Source of the DNA: Culex pipiens pallens
Lineage: Eukaryota; Arthropoda; Insecta; Diptera; Culicidae
DNA: 64,000 bases
NCBI RefSeq assembly: GCF_016801865.2
Contig: NC_068938.1
Location: forward strand, 27,478,240 to 27,542,239
Direction of reading: 5' to 3'
Shown here: positions 23,101 to 35,100 of the stretch, piece by piece
Layout of the letters: every line of letters starts with the position of its first letter
Position numbering within the stretch: position 1 is the stretch's first letter
The notes under the pieces: model-generated
Told to the model about the DNA's origin: nothing
What the model saw: only the letters and a program-made list of their open reading frames with translations
The model's database searches: none
Position numbers and translations under genes: made by a program

Positions 23101-26100
23101 AATTAGCATTGGGTTGCTTTTGCTGCTGCTGATGGCCGCCACCGTGGCTACCGTTAACGTTATTATAGTTTGGCTGAGTTGATGATTTTTGGAATAAATT
23201 ATTCACGTTATTGTGTCCGCTGCTGCCGGTCTGGCCACTGTCTGCGGTTTGTTCGTCCTGGTTCTGGACGCTGTCCTCTTCCTCGATGGTTGGGTCCTCG
23301 GCGGCGGAATTTTGCACGCGGTCCATCCAGGCGGACACCTCGTCGTTGAAGCCGCACCCCGACGGATGGATGCCGGCATCTGTGGGATGAGAAAGAGAGA
23401 GAGTTTAATAAGTTAATTAAATGAATTATAAGAGTTTTGTAGATTTCGTAATAATTTGAACAAAAACAAAATAAGTTTAATTATTAGTGAGAGCACGACT
23501 TCCAAACCGGAAATTCTCCCATAAAAAAGGGCACATCCACCGGAACCGAACTAACACAATACCTCACAGTCACAATCGAATCCAACCGCACCCGTCTAAA
23601 CCTCATATTCCGGATGTATAACTTGCAAATTCCGCAAATCAATATCATGACATTCATGCATAAATTCAAACGCCAAAACCCTTCACGTGTCGTGTCCGTC
23701 CGCGCGTCCTGAGCTAAATTCCATGAACTCCACAACCCGTGTCGCGGACTGTTTCGCGGGTTTGTTCCGTTTTCTGATTGCGGCCGCGACACGGCCGATG
23801 GAGGGGCGGGACACTGCAAATCCGCAATTCAAAGTGCGCGCGTGTGGTTTGACACTAATACATATTTAATTGGATATTGATGCCGTTCCGTACTAACAGC
23901 CGGGCGCGCGGTTCTAGGTTTCAAATCGGAACCAGTGGACTAGAAGGTAGCGCCAGAAAAGAAAAAAACGGCGAAACAAATTCAAATTGGGTCGCGGACT
24001 GACTGATACGGGAACTAAATTACAACTGCAAAATTCATCCGTATCGAACAGTTGATTGAGCAAACACACACAACTCACAAACTATAGTTGACGACAAGTG
24101 AGTGAGTGGGTTGGTCCACTAATGATGATGATATTTGAAATTCACCAGATGGCCCTCCGCGCTTGGTGTCCCAGAAGGGGGCTGTTGTTGGTGCGAATCA
24201 CTGGAGAGACCACGTGTAGCAACTTCAACACTGCACTCTCCATTAGCTACTTTTGAATTGTTTATGGAGCAATCATCACGTCAGGGGCGTAGCTAAGATT
24301 TCCAAACAAACTTTGGAGAAAAACTATTCGGCCCTGTCTAACTATTTTTGAAAAATTCAAAGTGCACTTGTGCAATAAAAAATAAGACATAAAAAAAAAT
24401 ATTTTTCGACTGTGCAATTTTTTTACCAAAAATATTTCTATATTTGTGCAAAACATTATTTTTCACCCAATAAACATTTTGGTATTGAGGAAAAGCACTC
24501 ATGTAAAGCATTTACGTAAGTTTGATTTTTTAACAAGTCTAAAATAAGTGTTTAAAGTCTATTCAATAGTTTACTCTTTTTTTCATTATATTTTTTTAAT
24601 TTCAAAATTGTTTTTTTTTTCAAAAGATAAAAAATGACGAAATTCATTTTTTTTATAATTTAAATCGAACCTGGATTTCCAAGATATCTAAAGTAGAAAA
24701 TGAGGGCACAAAATACAGAGAAAAACTTCCTTTTCACAAAATTTCAATATTAACAGGTACCTCAGCAACCAATGCAAAATGGAAAATTGTAGAAAGTCTG
24801 GCCTCAACTTTTAACATAAATAAATTGCAGGAAAGCTTTCCTCTCATGAAGTATTTTTAATTTGCAAAAAAGTACAGTTAACAAAAAAAAAAAAAATAGG
24901 TTAAAATACTTATAATCATAAAAAAGATCTGATTACAAATATGATATACTATAATTTTCTGATTTTTGCCCCATTCTAAAATCTTGCGCAAAAATTGCCT
25001 TTTTCAGTCCTATAAATCATATTTGAATATAAATACGTATTCTGGGAATTTAATTTTTAGTGACGAAAAGTCAAATAAAATCGGGATTTTTTCATGCATC
25101 TTTTTTCTGAGAAGTACTAATCATACCTACAACTTTGCTAAAGACATTGGTCAGAAATTCAGAAAAAAAATCAAAATTTTAAAGAAATTCTCTTGCAATA
25201 AATATATAGAATAAACACTTTGAAATTTTTTTGAATGAATTAAAATAAAAAAAAGAATAAGTAAAGTAATAAGTAAAGTAATAAGTAATCAGTAAGTCAC
25301 TCTTTTGTGCTGAGTGAAATTACCATTTTACATGTTTTAATTATCATTTTTTTTAAAGGGATAAATAAAATGTAAAGTTGCATTGAGTTTGATTTTAGAT
25401 AAATTTCGATTCACAAAAAGTGCCTATTGTTGATCATTTCTGAAAAAATAGGAAAAATATTAAAGTTCGTTATAAACTCATCGAAGTAAAATTGTTTTTT
25501 TATAAGTTAAGTTTTCAAAACTATTCATAAACTCAAGGTATAAAAACATAAAAAAAATTACATAAAAAAAACATTTAAAACTAGTTCAGAATTATTTAGA
25601 ATTTTTGAGAAATTTTGATAAAAAAGACGATGCTTGGATACTTTGAAAAATGATTGCAAAACAAATGGATTGATACTAAAAGCATATTTTTATTTAAATT
25701 CTAATGTAGAAATCCTGGATATTAATTTCAATCTTTTTATTTTTTCTTGTGTTTCTCCCCTCCTCCCTCGACTTTGTTCAGAGTCGAGGGACATAATGTG
25801 AACTTTAAAACAAAATATCTAAGAACTAGGAAAATCTTCGCATTTATAATTAAAAATACAATTTTCGCATCTCTTCTAAAACAATTATTTTGAAAATTTT
25901 TAGATCGCAAAACCGTTTGACAACTTTCGTATTCAGCCATTCTATGTCAAAAAGGAAGTCTCCAAATCAAAAGTGCTCCGATTTGGCTCGAATTTGGAGT
26001 GGGGGTTCTTTTGCCCTATTTGGGCCCGTATTTTTTTGTTTGGCGATTAGGGTGGACCTATCCGAAATAGGGTGGTCCAAAAATTTGCATTTTCGTCGAT

Positions 26101-29100
26101 TTTCGCAAAAACCACATTTTTTTCAAAAAAATCATTTCTCTGGAACGGCTGAACCAATTTTGGAGCGCCACAATTCAAAGAAAGATTATTAGTTGGGCTT
26201 TCAAGGAAAAATATGTTGAGGTCCAAAAAAAACTAGCTGAATATTTGAAGATCCTATGAAAATTTCATTTGCCGATTTCAAGGTCTCGGGACCAAAGAGC
26301 CCATGTCTGAAAATATTTTTCCCTGGGTCCTTGTAATATTTTACATAACATATCCAATAATTGCGAATATCCATTAACACTTTTTGGAGATATGATTTTT
26401 TTTAACATAAAAACTGGGGGTTTCGACGCGCCGCGCGCAAAAACGGGAAAATGACGAAAACGGGTAAAAATTAACTTTTTTCACTAAAACTGTGATAGCT
26501 TAAAAATTTCAGCGATTACCTATACAGGTTTGAGTAACAAAAGTTGCGTCTTTCAATTACGAAAATTGGCGCTCCAATATTGGTTCAGCCGTTCCGGAGA
26601 TATGATTTTTTGAAAAATGTGGTTTTTGCGAAAATCGACGAAAAACGCAGTTTTTTTGACCGCCCTATTTCGGATAGGAACACCCTTATCATCAAACAAA
26701 AATATACGAGTCTAATTATTTGGGCCAAAGAACCCCCACTCCAAATTCGAGCCAAATCCGAGCACTTTTGATTTAGAGACTTCCTGTTTGACGTGGAATG
26801 GCTGTATTAAAAGTTTTTAAAGTAAAAAGACCGTTTTTAATTGTCAGTTGTGAATTTAAAATATTTAAAATATTCTTTTTTAAAAAAAAAGATCGCAAAT
26901 TTTACGAATACAGTGCTTGCTCGGTAACTGGGCTGAGAACGTAGCCCAGTCATCGAATGCTGCTCGCTAACTGGGCTGAAATAAAAATAACGAGGAGACC
27001 ACCTAATAATATTTTCCTGATGAAATATAAAAATAGAAGTTTTTCAAATTTATTTACAATGCTTACTTTTCATATTTCTTTAATTGTGAAATGAAATTAA
27101 ATAAAAGTTTGAAAAAAGTTTTTTTTTCTTTATTAAACAGGCTTTTGGCATCCATTATTATTATTATCATTTCGGTTTGTTTTGGTTTTTTGGTTTTTTG
27201 ACGTTTGTCTGCTTTTTAACTCGGCTACGGCCCAGTTATCGAGCGCCCAGTTAAAAAGCAGCCCAGTTAAACATTGCCCAGTTACCGAACAGCTACTGTA
27301 CTGCATTCTTATTAAGGCGTATTATTGCTCAGCAACGAAATTGTAAGTTTTTATTTTTGTTAGATGAATTTATGGTGACTTTTCGTTTTAAAAAAACACC
27401 GGGTTTGAGTTTGATAGTCTTATTGCTTGATTGCATATTTAAGTAGATTTTGTACAAAATAAAAAAAACATCTTTTAAATAGCAAAAAAAAAAAAAGAAG
27501 CCAAAAAAAAAATCAATTTTCATATCCGAATCAAACTGTTTTTTGCAGATACCTTAAAAAAAACTTTTTTTTGTTTTTTGACATTCTCGAAACTTTTTTA
27601 ATAGTCAGGACCCGGTGCCTGTAGTTCCCGTTACAGTTTATATGGAATTCCAATAAGAATGTAACAGAAAAATCAGGTTTCGGGTGCAGACTGTTAATTT
27701 CAACAAGTGTCATAATCAGAGAAGTTTCCAAATTTCCGACCCAAATGATTTTCCATGCTGTCGAATGAAAACATGAATTTAACTCAAGTTTTGTCTGCCT
27801 GAAACTTCGTAAGAAACATTATTTAAAAAATGTTATGATTAAGAATCCAAAAAGTTAGGGGTTTATTTTAAAAAAAAACTTTTTATTTTATTCTAATGAT
27901 AAACCCGGCAAACTTTGTCCAGTTCCAAAAGATTTTCCCTTTAAACGTTCATCCATGCAATCACCAATTCCTGCATTGTGCCAAACCATAACGGTTTACA
28001 GACAATTGGACCATTTACTCAAACTATCGACTCGTTAAGAAGCCGAATGTTAATTGCACCCACAATGTGCGTGTTGCCAAGTAATTGTGTCCCGTACAGC
28101 CAAGATGCACTTGACACACGCAGACAAGATGCGGCGATGATGAAGTTTCCTTGGCGGGTGGCGCTCAAATTGACTTGGGCAAATTAGCTGGCTGGCATCC
28201 TAGGTGGAATTACGCAAGAGGACCAATCAGTACGACTCTCGTAAGGGGATAAGAGCTGTAATCAACGGGGATCGTAATACGCTAGAGATGGCTTTGAAGT
28301 CGATAAGTCGAGAACATGACAAGGTTTTGGAGAAGGTTCTGTAAAACGACTGAATTGTGAATTTCGTGGAAATTGTGTTTTACATGACATCCCTACCATA
28401 ATTTCAACCATCACAATAACGATCTTTGTACCCCTTCGTAATGGCGCACCCGATATGCTGGCGGAATCTCGGAACGGTTGCACTAATGAAGATTGATAGA
28501 AAATGACGCCGGACCGTGAAACCGTGAATGAAAAGCTATATACGCTACGCGATGCTGGACCGTGGAGAAAGACTTTCATTGGCATGAAAGTGTCATTTCT
28601 CGTTAGTCGTTACCGTTCGTCCCAGAGAGATGGGTGCCCTGTGGGAACCCACATTAGTCCCACGATTTACATTCGGCAGTGTGATTATCTGACGTCAATT
28701 ACTTATGAAAACAGAATTAATTGGAGCAAAAATTATGACCGCGACCGTTGACAACTCAATTTCTTCAAAACTCTAAAGCAAGTCACGCCAAAGTCCACCT
28801 TTCTGAATCATACAACTCTCTTCAAACAACGTGACCAAGCTTCACCTAGAAATGAAAGAGCCTGATTCACGGACCGGTTTTGGACAGTTGTAGGAGCCTC
28901 ACCGGCAAGGCGACATTCGACAAGGTGAATCGGACGCGGACTGGGACTTGCCGGTCGCCGCTCATTGTTGAAGAGTTTTCAAGAAGTAAAGTTCAGTCGT
29001 CACACAAATGGTTTGGTATTCATTTGATGGTGGCGTTGATGAAGACCGTAAACGACCGTGATCGGGCTTATTTTTTCGACGATCTCGGGAAGCAGGTCAC

Positions 29101-32100
29101 GTTTTGCTGAGTTCCGAGTACAGAAAGATGGGAGCGAGTTCTGGAGTTTGATGAAGAGAGGAGGGGTGGCAGTTATTCAGCAGTATTTGGGTAAGGGATA
29201 CGCGTCAAATGATTTGAAACTTTTGAGCGGTTCCCGATTTCGGACAATGGGTGCCAATGTAGCCGGGAAGAATCATGATTTGGACGGATGAGTCACTGCA
29301 TGAACGTGGGAGAGGGCTGATGGTCAACATTTTCAAATTGGCAATTCTCCAAATAAATGAGAATTTTCACAACATTTTTGATTTAAGAAGAGTAATTTAT
29401 GCAACAAGTCGGATAAATACGACGAGTGCTGCTTTTTGCAACGAAATCCATATGTTTTTTTTTGAAGCAATTAGCATAAAATAAAAAAAAATAGTTTTTG
29501 CAAAAAGATGCAAAACGAAAAAAAATCAGAACGAGTTGTACATTTATCGAATAATTACGACAAGTCGTCGCCATCGTGCTAACTTGTCGTACGTGCATTT
29601 TGGGCCAAATTGAGTTAAGAACGCCATTTTGTGCAGCTCACAATGCCTCACCTTTTGACCTTCACAGATCCCCGAAATTCGATTTCAATCCTGAGATATT
29701 CAACAAAAACCGAAAAAACTCCGTGCATTTTTGTCACTTTACATATGAAAGTAGTTTCAATCTTGTCGTGCTATCTTGTCACTCCATGAAAATTGATGTA
29801 AGTGCGACAAAAGGCCAAAGGGATTTCAGGCCAGGAAAGTCAGGATGCGTTTGTCGCACGTACAAGCTAGACTACCGTAAACATTTGTAATTATAACTCG
29901 GGACTCCAGCAACCAACTTCAAACAAACTTTGGGACAATGCACAGAATGGTCAGCCAAACATAACGTGTTTGTTATTGTTTACATTGCGTGCTCTCGTTT
30001 TTGTATATTCAAGGTCAAACATTAAAACGCGTTTTTCTCGGAACGTCAAAATGGCGGGTGCGACAAGATAGCACGACGACGTCGAAGTGCTGAAAAAATC
30101 AAGTTTTGCAAGTTTTTTCAAAACAAGTGCTGAAAAGTTAAACTTTTCAACATCCATTTCAGTGCTGAAAAGTAGAACTTTTCGGCATTTGTTTTGAAAA
30201 CTTTTTCTATTTGATTCTGTTATTTTCGGTACAGAAAAGTAAGCTGTTTCGTCGTTCTAGAATGACAGGAAAAGTAAGCAGTTTCTCGACGGAATTGCAA
30301 CAAAAACAACTTCGGAAAATCGAATCACGAACAATTTCTTATTTTTTTGTGTTTTTAACGTATAATTTGAGATATTGGGTTCACATTTGAGTTAAAATTG
30401 AATAGCTGATTGCCTGTTAAATTACAAAATGTTTTTTTTTTCTATATTTCATCATCGCCGTTCCAGAGATATCGATTAGGACCATCCATAAACCACGTGG
30501 ACACTTTTTTGTAAATCTCAAACCCTTCCCCCCATGGTGGACAATTTCCATACAAATAAAATCTTTTTTGTATGGAGCGTGGACAATCGCCACCCAATCC
30601 CCCCCCCCCCCCCCCTAAGGTGTCCACGTGGTTTATGGATGGTCCCATGGTTGAATAACGATTTTTTCATGTTTATTTGTATCTTTGCAAAGTCATATCT
30701 CAGCAACCAAAGGCAGTATAACAAAACTCAAAAAAGCAAAATGTAGGGAATTTTCTCAGCATTTCGAATATAAAAAATAAGGCAAAAATAAGCGCTGCAA
30801 AACTCCAACTTTTTTCATTACCTCAAAATATATATAACTTGAGAACGATGCACACTTTTGACTTGCACATTTTATTTTTAAATTCTGAGATTTCGGTCAT
30901 TCGAATTTATTTGTATTTTTTAATCCGGCTGAAACTATTTTCGGTATGCCTAAAGAAGCCATTTTGCATCATTAGTTTGTCCATATACTTTTCCTTACAA
31001 ATTTGGCAGCTGTCCATACAAAAATGATAAATCTGTATCTTTTGAAGGAAATTTTTTGATCGATTTGGTGTTTTCGTCAAAGATGTAGGTATGGATAAGG
31101 ACTACACTGAAAAAATGATACACGGTAAAAAAAATGTTTTTTTTTTTTTGCGAAAAACACTATTTTTGTGGTTTGGTTGAGCGTTTTAGCAGAATGCATT
31201 ACTCGTCTCTTTGTATTCACAATATTTGTATTTTCTTTTAATTTTCTGATATGTGTTAGGGGACATCAAATGCCAACTTTTTAGAAATTTCCAGAATGGG
31301 CAAAAAATCTTTGGCCGAGTTATGTATTTTTGAGTCAATACTGATTTTTTGAAAAAATCGAAATACTCGTCGCAAAACACTTGAAAATTTGAATTTGCAA
31401 TCAAAAAGCACTTTAGTGAAATTTTGATAAATTGCACCGTTTTCAAGTGATAACCATTTTCTAATCTAATCTAATCTAATCAGACCCTAGCGCAGCCAAT
31501 CTTTCGAAGGGATCCTGGAGAGTTCCTTAGGTTAGATGACGCCTAGCACTCTTCTTGTCATTTATTAACATTTGTAGTGCGCCATTGCATCGGAATGCAT
31601 TGAAACATCACAAGCGTTAAAGCGGCCAGGCCTACTGCGTAAAGCCGTATCGCAGAGATGACTCGTAATTGAGTTGAGTTTGAGCACGAAGTGTTCGAAC
31701 AACAATACAATTCTGAATCGACAGGGGAGGAAGAAGCGTGGGGACACACCACCATACGCTCCGAGATTTGGTTGTATTCGTTGGGAGCACCATGCTAAGA
31801 AGGTTTGTTGCTCCGGGACCCTCTGGGATGGGACATTGTATTTCCACGAATGCCCTGGACACTATTTGCCGTGGTTATAGCGCCACAACTCGCTCTGTTT
31901 TCAAGTTCTAACCATTTTTAGGTAACTTTTTTGAAAATAGTCGCAGTTATTAATTTTTTTGAGATATTGAATTTTGAATGCTTAAAAATTGAATTTATTT
32001 AAGAGCGAGTCCACGAGCAAAGCATACCCATCTCGCATCGACCTCACCAATCTCCCTGAAATTTTCAGGGGTTGTTTGTACATATAAAACTAGCATCTGG

Positions 32101-35100
32101 CCAAAATATGAGCACTCTAGGTCAACGGGAAGTGGGGCAAATCGGGACACAAAGTTTAAAGGTTTAAAAACGTCAAAAATCTTAAAAAGGCTATAACTTA
32201 GGCAAAATTCAATTAAATTTCAAAACTCAAAATGCATCTGAAAGGGCTCAAAAAATGCAACAAAATGCAGGGTAGAGCATCCTGATTGGTCAAATCTAAA
32301 GGGAGTTATTGGCATTTTAGTGAATAAATAGCATAATTTTCAAACTCAAATAAAAAAATGTTCCATCCAGATATCAATTCGGTTCGACCTGCAGCTTGTA
32401 GGGGACATCTGGGACTACCATCTGAGACTGAGAACGCTTTGGGTAAAGCAGTTTAACATATTAAATTGACACTTTTACTTTAAGTCATTTTTTTGGTTGT
32501 AAATTTTGCTCGGGGGACCCCTTAGATCCCATTTTCTGGTGATAATGTTATCATATTTGTGTTCCTGAGACAATTTCACAATAGAAACATGCATAAAAAT
32601 GTTTATTTTAATCCATTTAAACCCTTTAAAATGATGATGCATTTTGAGTTTTGAAATTTAATTGAATTTTGCCTACACAGCAAATAAAGTAGTAATCCAG
32701 CTGCGTGTAAAAGGCCTGGGTGTAAAATAAATGTTGCATTATTTTATGAAATTCTATGTAATATTACACCCTGAAATATGTAGCCCATCAGTATGGGAAA
32801 CCTACTTGACCGAAATGTCAAGCTCATATATGCGTTTATCCTTACAATTCTTCATTGGTCTGATGGCCGAGCGGGCTAAGGCGCCGGCCCTTACTGTTGG
32901 TGCTGGGTTTGAATCCCGACGGTTGCAACTTTTTTTTTGTGAGTAGAAAAATTGTACATGCAGTGTGTAATATTAAGTGTTTATTTTGACGAAGGTGATG
33001 TGCATGCTTTTGCATGCGATTTTACCATCGGATTTTTTGCTGTGTAAGTTACAGCCTTTTTAAGATTTTTGACGTTTTTGAACCTTAAAACTTTGTGTCC
33101 CGATTTGCCCCACTTCCCGTTGACCTAGAGTGCTCATATTTTGGCCAGATGCTAGTTTTATATGCACAAACAACCCCTGAAAATTTCAGGCAGATTGGTG
33201 AGGTCCAAACGACGTCCCATACAAAGGGGTATGCCCTGTTCGTGGACTCGCTCTTAATTTTATTTTATTTTTTGCGAGAAAGTCGAAACTTTGGGGTGGT
33301 GTCAAAAATAAGGGTGGTCCGATTTGAACGAAAATCGAGATTCTTGCTTGTTTTGAAGTTTTCAATATAAATTAAAATTGAAAATTGCAGTTCCAANNNN
33401 NNNNNNNNNNNNNNNNNNNNNNNNNNNNNNNNNNNNNNNNNNNNNNNNNNNNNNNNNNNNNNNNNNNNNNNNNNNNNNNNNNNNNNNNNNNNNNNNTGAT
33501 TTTTAGTCAAATAACCTCAAAATATGATTTTTTATTTTGGTTAAAATTGACATTCAAAAATTTGTTGAAAAATTCAAGAATCAATTAATGTTATGATCTG
33601 CTTGTAGTGCTTCCCAAATTTGAACTTAATTTGAATCACAATTTTCTACTCCACCAATAAGGGCAGTCGTACCAGCACAAAACCGGTTTCGTTGCTCGGA
33701 CAAAACTGCACCGAGCTGTAGGGCCTCCTCCACCAGCGTCTAATTGCAATTGCACAGCATCTTTCACTTTTGGCCGACGTCGTCGTCATCATCATCTTCC
33801 CCAGTCGAGTCGAGTTGCAGCAGTCTCGTTGACCTAGATTTGCGCTCTGGAAAAGCAAGCAAATAAAGTACGCGCTGTTTGGAGGGGGAGCGCAAAAGCT
33901 CGATATTATCTTCCCTCCCTGGTGGTGGTGGTGGTGCTATTTTGTGAGCAAGTCGTGAGCTTTCCTCGCCGAATCCAATTTGAATCGCGCGCGAGAGCCG
34001 GCTTTGCCGAAATGAAGCTGGGAATTGAAGTTTGTTGAAATTGAAAGTGCTTTACGCGAATCGCTGCGGGGGGATCTCGGAAAGAATCAATTTTATGCAA
34101 TCGAATTTATTGACCTGGAGCAACAACACGTAACTTTCCCTTTTTTCCCCGACGAAGACTTCCGCGCCCCCAGTTTCGACTCAATTAGTGGCCGCCTGGA
34201 TGGGGAAGACCGTTTGACCTTCGAGTCCTCCCCGAGGGAAGCAGAGCAAAACCGATCGGCTGATGACCTGAAAGTAAAAGTTGGGGCCAACGATAGATAG
34301 ACAGAAGTTGTGGTAGTATTTCACTTTCGACTTTTCAGGGGAGGTTCGGCGTTGAAGGCGCAGCTAGGGGAGGAGGTCGCCTTCATGATGGACGTCAATT
34401 ATTTTGGAAGGCCTCTGTGATGGGTAAAAGTTCGTCGGAAGCCGGTGGTACCGATAATAATCGAGCTGAATTATCTGCTTTGTGCACACTTTTCCTGTTG
34501 GTCGGTTGTTTTGGGGCAGACGACGTCTTAATTCAAGTTTTCAAGTTGAAAAAATAACAAATTGTTGTTAAGGTGCAGGTCGACTGCGTAGTTCATTAAA
34601 AATACTCACTAGAGACTTGACCGCTTAAAAACTCACAGTGGTCAGCATTGTGAAATGGAAAGTGCACATTGGACGATGATTTAATAAGACTAGTGCCTGT
34701 TGGTTGTTGTGTCTAACGAGATTTAATGAGACGTTACGCACGCCAAACGTGTGAAATATTTATGATTCGGGAGGGAAGTTGCTTTGGTTGTGCGTGTGCC
34801 CAAAGTACTTTCTTCCGAGAGGTAATTTTAATTAATTGAAAAAGCATTTTTGATGCATAACTGTTTTTTTATTGCTTAAGATAGATCATAATCAGTTATG
34901 GAAGTGTATACTCTAAAACATTGGTAGTTAGCTGAACTTTTCAGTTCAATCAACTTTCGAGCTTTTGATTAATTTATGTTCATGTTTTTAATGTGTAACG
35001 AATGAATGATTACTAGAGAGTTCAATCAACCAAGTCCAAAGTCCAAAAAAAAAAAAATGCTTGGAAATTTGTATTTTCCCTCATGGAATATTGTTAAGTT

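Larger units (their letters stand above)
31999..33257. mobile_element. Fold-back element with TTAA ends, hosting a nested MITE
   Basis: The left arm starts TTAAGAGCGAGTCCACG and the right arm ends CGTGGACTCGCTCTTAA. Arms of about 220 bp or more share GGAAGTGGGGCAAATCGGG and GACCTAGAGTGCTCATATTT. TTAA at both outer edges suggests piggyBac-type integration, though the sequence is itself palindromic. The right arm is interrupted by the MITE at 32676-33044. Confidence 0.8.

Noticed and set aside
33095..33370. Open frames running across the right palindrome arm and the N gap
   Set aside because: They consist of transposon arm sequence and unknown bases.
34025..34300. 91-codon plus-strand frame in an ordinary-composition stretch
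   Set aside because: No recognised family, no splice context matching kuz and no supporting signals; left as intron sequence.
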